From Amycolatopsis keratiniphila subsp. keratiniphila (GTDB lineage Bacteria; Actinomycetota; Actinomycetes; Mycobacteriales; Pseudonocardiaceae): 64,000 nt of DNA. Location of the stretch: positions 365,388 through 429,387 of the forward strand of contig NZ_LQMT02000012.1 in assembly GCF_001620365.2 (NCBI RefSeq). Direction: 5' to 3'. Shown piece after piece: positions 8,906-15,988 of this stretch. Under the pieces are notes generated by a model that was not told the origin of the DNA, searched no databases, and saw only the letters and a program-made list of their open reading frames with translations. Each line of letters starts with the position of its first letter. Positions within the stretch are counted from its first letter, which is position 1. Position numbers and translations under genes: made by a program.

Positions 8906-9559
8906 TCAGTACTCGTCGTGGCGCTTCCACCAGTACCCGGGGCCGTCGGTCCCGCGGCCGCCTTCCTCCCAGGCCTCCTGCCGTCCGAGCGGCGTCAGGT
9001 CCAGGTAGCGCAGCGTCCCCACCAGCTGGTCCCCGCCGCGACCGGTGGTGAAGTAGGTCCGGAACACGTCGTCGCCGTCACGCAGGAAGACACTGACGCC
9101 GAAGCCACCGTCGATACCGCAGTCCGGGTTGAAGTCGCCGAGGGTCGAGACCCAGGGCACGGTCCAGCCCATGCGCTCCTTGTACCGCTCGATCTCGGGC
9201 AGCGTCGCCGGCGCGACGACGTACAGCGTGGTGTCGCGGGCGTGCAGATGGGCGGGGTGGCCGATGTTGTCCACGAGCATCGAGCAGCCCGGGCAGCCCG
9301 CCTTCTGCCCGGGCGCGAGCATGAAGTGGTAGACGATCAGCTGACGTCGTCCCTCGAAGAGGTCCAGCAGGGTCATCTTGCCCTGGGGCCCTTCGAATTC
9401 GTATCCGGCATCGAAGCGGACCATCGGCAGGCGTCGCCGTTCGGCGGCGACCGCGTCCGTGGCGCGGGTGAGTTCTTTTTCCTTCACCAGCAACGCGTCT
9501 CGGGCGATCTGCCACTCGTCGTGCGAGACGACCGCGGGCAGGGTGGTGGTCTCAGGCAT
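8906..9559 (-). CDS. DUF899 thioredoxin-fold protein
   Basis: A 217-residue DUF899 family protein related to thioredoxin/peroxiredoxin folds. It shows the expected GCPGC motif (CPGCSMLVDN) in mid-protein, the family run LIVYHFMLAPGQ, and the C-terminal PGYWWKRHDEY. The role of DUF899 proteins is not established, but the paired cysteines suggest thiol redox chemistry. The start overlaps the ArsR gene by eight bases, so the two are one transcript under the promoter at 9928-9955. Confidence 0.83.
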   Translation of the reverse strand: MPETTTLPAVVSHDEWQIARDALLVKEKELTRATDAVAAERRRLPMVRFDAGYEFEGPQGKMTLLDLFEGRRQLIVYHFMLAPGQKAGCPGCSMLVDNIGHPAHLHARDTTLYVVAPATLPEIERYKERMGWTVPWVSTLGDFNPDCGIDGGFGVSVFLRDGDDVFRTYFTTGRGGDQLVGTLRYLDLTPLGRQEAWEEGGRGTDGPGYWWKRHDEY

Positions 9560-9890
9560 CGTGTTCGCCTTTCTGAAGTTCGGCCAGGTGTTCTTCCATG
9601 CGGTCGAAACCGCCTTCCCAGAAGCGCCGGTACCGCTCGACCCACTCGGAGACGTCGCCGAGCGGGCCGGCTTCCAGCCGGCAGGGCCGCCATTGCGCCG
9701 TCCGGCTCCGGCTGATCAAGCCCGCGCGCTCGAGGACCTTGAGGTGTTTCGAGATGGCCTGGAGGCTGACCGGAAAGGGTTCGGCCAGCTCGTTGACGCT
9801 GGCCTCGCCGGTGGCGAGCCGGGCGAGGATCGCACGCCGGGTGGGGTCCGCCAAGGCGGCGAACGTGGCGCTGAGCTGATCAGTGGTCAT
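9552..9890 (-). CDS. ArsR-family transcriptional repressor
   Basis: A 112-residue winged-helix regulator. The helix-turn-helix spans about residues 30-60 (ASVNELAEPFPVSLQAISKH). No CxC metal site is present, so it belongs to the SdpR-like, non-metal branch often paired with stress proteins. It is the first gene of a two-gene operon with the DUF899 gene. An inverted repeat overlaps its own -10 region, so autorepression is likely; the inducer is unknown. Confidence 0.85.
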   Translation of the reverse strand: MTTDQLSATFAALADPTRRAILARLATGEASVNELAEPFPVSLQAISKHLKVLERAGLISRSRTAQWRPCRLEAGPLGDVSEWVERYRRFWEGGFDRMEEHLAELQKGEHDA

Positions 9891-9911
9891 CGCTGCTCAA
9901 TCAATCGGTTG

Positions 9912-9955
9912 TTTAACCCTTGGGTTGAATATACTGGTGCGAGTCGATCTGTCAA
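9912..9955 (-). promoter_or_regulatory. sigma70-type promoter with overlapping ArsR operator
   Basis: On the minus strand the -35 is a consensus TTGACA (bases 9955-9950) and the -10 is TATATT (9933-9928), with 16 bases between. Immediately downstream TTTAACCC, two bases, then GGGTTGAA (9912-9929) forms an inverted repeat covering the end of the -10 and the start site, where a repressor would block transcription. The arsR start is at 9890. Confidence 0.65.
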
Positions 9956-10010
9956 GGATGAGTGAGAGCGTCGTCACGCGAGTGGATGGGTTTAAAACAG
10001 TAGGAAGTCC

Positions 10011-10025
10011 TAGTATTTTGGAGGG
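10011..10025 (+). promoter_or_regulatory. icmF -10 element and unusually placed ribosome site
   Basis: TAGTAT at 10011-10016 looks like a -10 hexamer and lies only nine bases before the icmF ATG. GGAGGG (10020-10025) directly abuts the ATG, too close for normal Shine-Dalgarno pairing. Together this suggests a leaderless or very short-leader mRNA. Confidence 0.4.
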
Positions 10026-13000
10026 ATGAGCAGCGACCTGCACCGCCCGGTTAACCCCGTTCGTTTCGTGACGGCGTCGAGCCTCTTCGACGGGCACGAC
10101 GCGTCCATCAACATCATGCGGCGGATCCTGCAGTCGCAGGGCGCGGAGGTCGTGCACCTCGGGCACAACCGGTCGGTCGACGAGGTCGCCACCGCGGCCA
10201 TCGCCGAGGACGTGCAGGGTGTGGCCATCAGCGCCTATCAGGGCGGGCACGTCGAGTACTTCAGCTACCTGGTCGAGCTGCTCAACGAGCGCGGCGCGGG
10301 GCATATCAAGGTGTTCGGCGGCGGTGGCGGCGTCATCGTCCGCGAGGAGATCGACCTGCTGCACTCGCGGGGTGTCGCGCGGATCTTCTCGCCGGAAGAC
10401 GGCTACGAGATGGGCCTCCCGGGCATGATCAACCTGATGATCAAGGCCTGCGACACCGACCTCGCGGCGCAGTCGCCCGGCTCGCTCGACAAACTGCTTT
10501 CGGGTGACATCCCGGCGCTGTCACGGGTCATCACGCAGTTGCAGCGCGAGTCGCTGCCGCAGGACGTGCTCGACAAGATCACGGAGGCCGCCAAGTCGCG
10601 GACCGTGCCGGTCCTCGGCATCACCGGGACGGGTGGTTCCGGCAAGTCGTCGCTCACCGACGAGCTGATCCGCCGGTTCCGGCTGGACCAGGAGGACAAG
10701 CTCCGCATCGCCGTGCTCGCCGTCGACCCGTCGCGCCGGAAGGGCGGGGGAGCGCTGCTCGGCGACCGCATCCGGATGAACTGCCTCGACGGCAGCCCGG
10801 TCTACTTCCGGTCCCTCGCCACGCGGACCACCAGCGGCGAGATTCCCACCGGGCTGTCCGAGTCCATCCTCGCCTGCAAGGCGGCGGGCTTCGACCTCGT
10901 GATCGTCGAGACACCCGGTATCGGCCAGGGCGACGCCGGCATCGTCGACTACGTGGACCAGTCGCTGTACGTCATGACGCCGGAGTTCGGCGCGGCGTCG
11001 CAGCTGGAGAAGATCGACATGCTCGACTTCGCCGACGCGGTGGCGATCAACAAGTTCGAGCGCCGCGGCGCCGAAGACGCCCGCCGCGACGTCGCGCGCC
11101 AGCTCGTGCGCAACCGCGAGGCGTTCAGCTCCTCACCCGAGGACATGCCCGTCTACGGCACCAGTGCCGCGAAGTTCAACGACGACGGTGTCACCGCGCT
11201 CTACCAGCACCTGCGCGACACCCTCGCCGAACGGGGCCTGACCGTCTCGGCGGGTGTGCTCCCGAAGGTCGAGGGCAAGGTGTCCACCGACGCCAGCACG
11301 ATCATCCCGGCCAACCGGACGCGCTACCTCGCGGAGATCTCCGAGACCGTCCGCGGTTACCACGCCAAGACCGAGCGGCAGGTCGCCGCGCTGCGCAAAC
11401 GCGAGCATCTCGCCGCCGCCAAGGAGGCGCTGGCCGCCGTCGACGCGAGCACCGACGCGCTCGACGGCCTGCTCGCCGCCGCCGAGTCCGATGTGGACGG
11501 TGAAACGACGAATCTCCTGGCGCGCTTCCAGGAACTGGCCGAGTCCTACCGCGCCGACGAGCTGGTCGTGAAGATCCGCGACAAGGAACTGCACACCCAG
11601 CTCTGGCGCGACACGCTGTCCGGCAACCGGATCCCGCGCGTGGCGCTGCCGCGCTACACCGAATCCGGCGAGCTGCTGTCGTTCCTGCGCCGCGAGCACC
11701 TGCCCGGATACTTCCCTTACACCGCGGGCGTTTTCCCGTTCAAGCGCGAGGGCGAGGACCCGGCGCGGATGTTCGCAGGCGAGGGTGACCCGTTCCGGAC
11801 CAACAAGCGGTTCAAGCTCCTGTCGGCCGACTCCGAGGCGAAGCGCCTTTCGACCGCCTTCGACTCGGTGACGCTGTACGGGCACGACCCGCACACCCGC
11901 CCCGACATCTACGGCAAGGTCGGCACCTCGGGCGTCTCCATCGCGACGCTGGAGGACATGGAGGTGCTCTACGACGGCTTCGACCTGACGTCGCCGAGCA
12001 CGTCGGTGTCGATGACGATCAACGGCCCGGCGCCGACGATCCTCGCGTTCTTCCTCAACACCGCGATCGACCAGCGGATGGCGGCGTTCAAGGCCGAGCA
12101 CGGCCGCGAGCCGTCCGAAACCGAGGCCGCCGAACTGCGCGAATGGGCGCTGCGCAACGTCCGCGGCACCGTGCAGGCGGACATCCTCAAGGAGGACCAG
12201 GGGCAGAACACCTGCATCTTCTCCACCGAGTTCAGCCTGCGCATGATGGCGGACATCCAGGAATGGTTCATCGAGCACGGCGTCCGGAACTTCTACTCGG
12301 TGTCGATCTCCGGCTATCACATCGCCGAGGCCGGGGCGAACCCGATCTCGCAGCTGGCGTTCACCCTGTCGAACGGTTTCACCTACGTCGAGAGCTACCT
12401 CGCGCGCGGGATGGACATCGACGACTTCGCGCCGAACCTGTCGTTCTTCTTCTCCAACGGCATGGACGCCGAATACTCGGTGCTGGGCCGGGTCGCGCGC
12501 CGGATCTGGGCCGTCGCGATGCGGGAGCGCTACGGCGCCAACGAGCGCTCGCAGAAGCTCAAGTACCACGTGCAGACCTCAGGCCGCTCGCTGCACGCGC
12601 AGGAGATGAGCTTCAACGACATCCGCACCACGCTGCAAGCGCTGTGCGCGCTCTACGACAACGCGAACTCCTTGCACACCAACGCTTTCGACGAGGCGAT
12701 CACCACGCCGTCGGAGAGCTCGGTGCGTCGCGCGATGGCCATCCAGATGATCATCAACAAGGAATGGGGCCTGTCGAAGAACGAGAACCCGTTGCAGGGC
12801 TCGTTCATCATCGACGAGCTGACCGACCTGGTCGAAGAGGCCGTGCTGCTGGAATTCGACCGGATCTCCGAGCGCGGCGGTGTGCTGGGCGCGATGGAGA
12901 CCGGCTACCAGCGCGGCAAGATCCAGGACGAGTCGATCCTGTACGAACGCCAGAAGCACGACGGCACGCTGCCGATCATCGGCGTCAACACCTTCCGCAA

Positions 13001-13262
13001 CCCGAACGGCGGCGAGAACGACGTCGAGGTGGAACTCGCGCGGGCGACCGAGGACGAGAAGCGTTCGCAGCTGGAGCGGCTGGAGGACTTCCAGCACCGC
13101 CACCACGCCGAGGCGCAGGTCGCGCTCAAGACGCTGCGCGAGGCGGCGACCCGGGGCGGCAACCTGTTCGGTGTGCTGATGGACGCGGCGCGGGTGTGCT
13201 CGCTCGGCCAGATCACCGAGGCGTTCTTCGAGGTGGGCGGGCAGTACCGGCGCAACGTCTAG
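10026..13262 (+). CDS. icmF: fused isobutyryl-CoA mutase IcmF
   Basis: A 1078-residue adenosylcobalamin-dependent acyl-CoA mutase with its G-protein chaperone built in. It interconverts isobutyryl-CoA and n-butyryl-CoA; some relatives act on isovaleryl- or pivaloyl-CoA. The N-terminal B12-binding domain has DGHDAS with the expected cobalt-ligand His24 and a VFGGGGG loop. The central MeaB/MeaI-like GTPase has the P-loop GTGGSGKSS near 200. The C-terminal substrate-binding TIM barrel runs from about 520 to the end. Length and domain order are those of IcmF, not of separate IcmA/IcmB or methylmalonyl-CoA mutase. In actinomycetes it links valine/fatty-acid pools to butyrate and polyketide precursors. 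Confidence 0.95.
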   Translation: MSSDLHRPVNPVRFVTASSLFDGHDASINIMRRILQSQGAEVVHLGHNRSVDEVATAAIAEDVQGVAISAYQGGHVEYFSYLVELLNERGAGHIKVFGGGGGVIVREEIDLLHSRGVARIFSPEDGYEMGLPGMINLMIKACDTDLAAQSPGSLDKLLSGDIPALSRVITQLQRESLPQDVLDKITEAAKSRTVPVLGITGTGGSGKSSLTDELIRRFRLDQEDKLRIAVLAVDPSRRKGGGALLGDRIRMNCLDGSPVYFRSLATRTTSGEIPTGLSESILACKAAGFDLVIVETPGIGQGDAGIVDYVDQSLYVMTPEFGAASQLEKIDMLDFADAVAINKFERRGAEDARRDVARQLVRNREAFSSSPEDMPVYGTSAAKFNDDGVTALYQHLRDTLAERGLTVSAGVLPKVEGKVSTDASTIIPANRTRYLAEISETVRGYHAKTERQVAALRKREHLAAAKEALAAVDASTDALDGLLAAAESDVDGETTNLLARFQELAESYRADELVVKIRDKELHTQLWRDTLSGNRIPRVALPRYTESGELLSFLRREHLPGYFPYTAGVFPFKREGEDPARMFAGEGDPFRTNKRFKLLSADSEAKRLSTAFDSVTLYGHDPHTRPDIYGKVGTSGVSIATLEDMEVLYDGFDLTSPSTSVSMTINGPAPTILAFFLNTAIDQRMAAFKAEHGREPSETEAAELREWALRNVRGTVQADILKEDQGQNTCIFSTEFSLRMMADIQEWFIEHGVRNFYSVSISGYHIAEAGANPISQLAFTLSNGFTYVESYLARGMDIDDFAPNLSFFFSNGMDAEYSVLGRVARRIWAVAMRERYGANERSQKLKYHVQTSGRSLHAQEMSFNDIRTTLQALCALYDNANSLHTNAFDEAITTPSESSVRRAMAIQMIINKEWGLSKNENPLQGSFIIDELTDLVEEAVLLEFDRISERGGVLGAMETGYQRGKIQDESILYERQKHDGTLPIIGVNTFRNPNGGENDVEVELARATEDEKRSQLERLEDFQHRHHAEAQVALKTLREAATRGGNLFGVLMDAARVCSLGQITEAFFEVGGQYRRNV

Positions 13263-13305
13263 CGGCGCGGGAATATCGCGGTGCGTGTCCGGGTAGTTGC
13301 TGGAC

Positions 13306-14151
13306 ATGGAGATCGGAATCGCCACCTTCATCACCGATGAAGGCATCAGGCCGGACGTCCTCGCCGCCGCAGCCGAAGAGCGCGGGTTCAGCTCGCTCCA
13401 CATCGCGGAGCATTCGCATATCCCGGTCAGCCGGGAAACGCCGTACCCGGGCGGCGGCGAACTGCCGCACGTGTACTACCGGACCCTGGACCCGTTCGTC
13501 GCGCTGACCGCGGCGGCCGGGGCCACGTCGACCCTGAAGCTGGGGACGGGCGTCGCGTTGCTTCAGCAGCGTGACGTCATCCACACGGCGAAAGAGGTCG
13601 CTTCGCTGGACCTGGTCTCGCGAGGCAGATTCGTCTTCGGCGTGGGCGTCGGGTGGAACCGGGAGGAAATGCGCAATCACGGCACGGATCCGCGCACCCG
13701 TGGTGCGCTCGTCGACGAGCAGCTCGCCGCGCTGAAGGAGATCTGGACGAAGGACGAGGCCGAATTCCACGGCGAGCACGTCGACTTCGACCCGATCTTC
13801 GCGTGGCCGAAGCCGGTGCAGAAGCCGCATCCGCCCATTTACATCGGCGGTGCGGGGCAGAAGGCGATGGAGCGGATCGCCAAGTACGGCGACGGCTGGC
13901 TGCCGCACGCGCACACGCCGCCGGAGGAGCTTCGCCGGGCGCGTCAGTGGCTGGCCGACCAGGGGCGCGAGGACGTCAAGTTCTCGGCCTTCGGCGCGAC
14001 ACCGGAAGAGGACGCGCTGGGCAGGCTCGTCGAGGGCGGCGTCGACGAGGCGACGCTCTTCCTGCCGACCGAGCCCGAAGCGGCGACACTGGACCGACTC
14101 GTCCAGTTCGCGAAGGTCGCCGAGAGCTTTCGAAAGGGGCAGCAGGCGTGA
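13306..14151 (+). CDS. LLM-class F420/flavin-dependent oxidoreductase
   Basis: A 281-residue luciferase-like monooxygenase fold protein, probably F420-dependent. Family marks are FGVGVGWNREEMRNHG, the helix with TKDEAEFHGEHVDFD, and PPIYIGGAGQKAMERIAKYGDGW. ATG at 13306 is preferred over a TTG nine bases earlier; no clear ribosome site is visible. It overlaps the next LLM gene by four bases (GTGA), so both are co-translated. The substrate cannot be predicted. Confidence 0.8.
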   Translation: MEIGIATFITDEGIRPDVLAAAAEERGFSSLHIAEHSHIPVSRETPYPGGGELPHVYYRTLDPFVALTAAAGATSTLKLGTGVALLQQRDVIHTAKEVASLDLVSRGRFVFGVGVGWNREEMRNHGTDPRTRGALVDEQLAALKEIWTKDEAEFHGEHVDFDPIFAWPKPVQKPHPPIYIGGAGQKAMERIAKYGDGWLPHAHTPPEELRRARQWLADQGREDVKFSAFGATPEEDALGRLVEGGVDEATLFLPTEPEAATLDRLVQFAKVAESFRKGQQA

Positions 14152-15137
14152 CTGAGGTTCAAATCGGCTTGGCCGCGGCGTTGGAGCAGTTCTCCCCGCG
14201 CGAGTCGATCCGGCTGGCCGCACTGGCCGAACAGCACGGGTTCTCCGGCCAGATGGCCGCCGATCACTTCCAGCCGTGGGTCCCTCAACAGGGTGAAGCG
14301 TCCTTCGTGTGGAGCGTGCTCGCGTCGCTGGCGGAGAACACCACGGGCGACCTCGGGCCGGGCGTGACGTGCCCGTCGTTCCGGCTGCACCCGTCGATGG
14401 TCGCGCAGGCCGCGGCGACGCTGGAGGCGACCTACCCGGGCCGGACGTGGCTCGGTATCGGATCCGGCGAAGCGCTCAACGAGCACATCATCGGCGGCTA
14501 CTGGCCCGAAGCGCCGGAGCGGGTCCGGCGGATGTTCGAGGCGCTGGAGGTCATCCGGAAGCTGTTCACCGGCAAGGACGTCAAGCACAGCGGCGAGTTC
14601 TTCAAACTGCACACCACCCGGCTGTGGACGCTGCCGGACGAGCTGCCGCCGATCTACATCGCGTCGGCGGGCCCGTACACCTCGCGCAAGACGGGCGAGC
14701 TCGCGGACGGGCTGATCACGCCGGGCGCGTCGATCGAGAAACTGGCGGGGATCCTCGACAACTTCGGCACCGGCGCGCGCAAGGCGGGCAAGGACCCGGA
14801 CTCGATGCCGAAGCTGCTGCAGGTGCACCTGTCGTGGGCCGAGGACGACGAGACGGCGTGGGCGAACGCGATGGACCAGTGGCCCAACGGCGGCATGAAG
14901 TTCCCGAAGGCCGACATCCGCTCGCCGTTCGACTTCGCGCAGATGGCGAAACTGGTGCGGCGTGAGGACTTCGAGGGGCGCATGGTCGTCTCGTCCGATC
15001 CGGACGTGCACCGCGCGGCGCTGCAGAAGTACGTCGACGCGGGCTTCAACCGGATCTACATCCACAACGTGGGGCGGAACCAGGACGAGTTCATCGAGAC
15101 CTTCGGGCGGGACGTGCTGCCCAAGCTGACCGCCTGA
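14148..15137 (+). CDS. LLM-class F420-dependent oxidoreductase, F420-glucose-6-phosphate-dehydrogenase-like
   Basis: A 329-residue TIM-barrel enzyme of the branch related to F420-dependent glucose-6-phosphate dehydrogenase (TIGR03557-like). It has MAADHFQPWVPQQGEASFVWS near the N-terminus and RTWLGIGSGEALNEHI in the cofactor region. Near the end it reads GFNRIYIHNVGRNQDEFIETFGRDVLPKL. The GTG start at 14148 overlaps the preceding LLM stop. True Fgd enzymes reduce F420 with glucose-6-phosphate; relatives use other substrates, so I do not assign fgd. Confidence 0.8.
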   Translation: MTEVQIGLAAALEQFSPRESIRLAALAEQHGFSGQMAADHFQPWVPQQGEASFVWSVLASLAENTTGDLGPGVTCPSFRLHPSMVAQAAATLEATYPGRTWLGIGSGEALNEHIIGGYWPEAPERVRRMFEALEVIRKLFTGKDVKHSGEFFKLHTTRLWTLPDELPPIYIASAGPYTSRKTGELADGLITPGASIEKLAGILDNFGTGARKAGKDPDSMPKLLQVHLSWAEDDETAWANAMDQWPNGGMKFPKADIRSPFDFAQMAKLVRREDFEGRMVVSSDPDVHRAALQKYVDAGFNRIYIHNVGRNQDEFIETFGRDVLPKLTA

Positions 15138-15143
15138 CGCGCT

Positions 15144-15190
15144 ATGAACGGGACGTTCCTTGCAAAATTTGCAAGGAACGTCCCGTTCAT
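15144..15190. terminator. 47-base perfect composite palindrome between convergent genes
   Basis: Two 23-base arms pair perfectly around a single A at 15167. Each arm contains its own palindrome: GAACG-GGA-CGTTC on the left and GAACG-TCC-CGTTC on the right. The middle (CTTGCAAAATTTGCAAG) is also self-complementary. The DNA can therefore form one long hairpin or three short ones. It lies between the stops of the LLM gene and kstR and should end transcription from both sides. Confidence 0.7.
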
Positions 15191-15195
15191 GGCGT

Positions 15196-15843
15196 TCAGA
15201 CGTTCTTGTCCAGCAGCAGGTGCACCGACAGCTCCAGCCGGTTCGCGACGTCGGCCGCCGACGCGCGCCGCGTCACCCAGGCGACCAGGTTCGCCATCCA
15301 GACGTCGGCGATGACGTGGAAGATGTCGCGATCGGCCTCGGTCGGGTCCTCGATGCCCATGGCCTTGGCGAACATGTTCTCCATGAGCCGTCCGACCTGT
15401 TCGACCTCGGCGGCCGCGGTCGTGTCGGCGAACATGAACGCGCGGACCATCGCCTCGGTCAGGTGCGGGTCCCGCTGCATCAGCCGGGTGTTGCGGCCGA
15501 GGACGAACATCAGCCGCTCGCTCGGGGTGTCGCCGGGGATGGCGGCGCGGTCGAGTTTCTCCTGCGCGCGCTCGAATTCCCTGGCCAGCCCGGAAACCAG
15601 CAGGTGGATCTTCGAAGGGAAGTAGCGGTACAGCGTGCCGAGCGCGACGTCCGCCTTCTCGGCGACCGCCCGCATCTGGACGGCGTCGTACCCGCCCTTC
15701 GCGGCGAGCGTCAGGGTCGCGTCGATGATGCGGCGCCGCCGGTCGCGTTGGGCCGCGGAGCCGAGTTCCTCGCCGCCGAGCGCGGAGAGACCGTTGCCGC
15801 TTCGCGCTTTCGCGCTCGTGGGCGCCTTGGCCTTCCCTGGCAT
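15196..15843 (-). CDS. kstR: TetR-family repressor of cholesterol catabolism, KstR
   Basis: A 215-residue TetR regulator closely resembling mycobacterial KstR. It shares ELGSAAQRDRRRRIIDATL, GGYDAVQMRAVAEKADVALG and TLYRYFPSKIHLLVS in the DNA-binding domain, and WVTRRASAADVANRLEL near the C-terminus. KstR represses the upper sterol genes and is released by a 3-oxo-cholestenoyl-CoA type ligand. I start it at ATG 15843, with AAGGGGG upstream. A longer frame to 15885 would place the KstR-like box at 15862-15875 inside the gene. It is divergent from fadE34, the same arrangement as Rv3574/Rv3573c in M. tuberculosis. Confidence 0.93.
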   Translation of the reverse strand: MPGKAKAPTSAKARSGNGLSALGGEELGSAAQRDRRRRIIDATLTLAAKGGYDAVQMRAVAEKADVALGTLYRYFPSKIHLLVSGLAREFERAQEKLDRAAIPGDTPSERLMFVLGRNTRLMQRDPHLTEAMVRAFMFADTTAAAEVEQVGRLMENMFAKAMGIEDPTEADRDIFHVIADVWMANLVAWVTRRASAADVANRLELSVHLLLDKNV

Positions 15844-15861
15844 CGCCACGTCCCCCTTCGT

Positions 15862-15875
15862 CGGAACTTGTTCCA
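15862..15875. promoter_or_regulatory. KstR box upstream of kstR (autoregulatory)
   Basis: CGGAACTTGTTCCA matches the KstR consensus TNNAACNNGTTNNA at 13 of the 14 places (first base C). It lies 19 bases upstream of the chosen kstR start, where binding would repress the repressor's own gene. Confidence 0.65.
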
Positions 15876-15939
15876 CTTTCCTCACGTAGCGTACCTAAGC
15901 GGACGAACTGTTCAAGACGTGACCCACTGGGCAAGAAAC

Positions 15940-15953
15940 TGTAACACGTTCTA
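15940..15953. promoter_or_regulatory. KstR box upstream of fadE34
   Basis: TGTAACACGTTCTA fits the KstR consensus TNNAACNNGTTNNA at every fixed position. It is 36 bases upstream of the fadE34 start in the kstR-fadE34 divergent region. Confidence 0.85.
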
Positions 15954-15988
15954 CACTCGCGGGTAGGTCCGGCGAGGAGGTCTCACCC

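Noticed and set aside
15903..15915. ACGAACTGTTCAA near the kstR-fadE34 promoters as a third KstR box
   Set aside because: Spacing between AAC and GTT is one base where the operator requires two.
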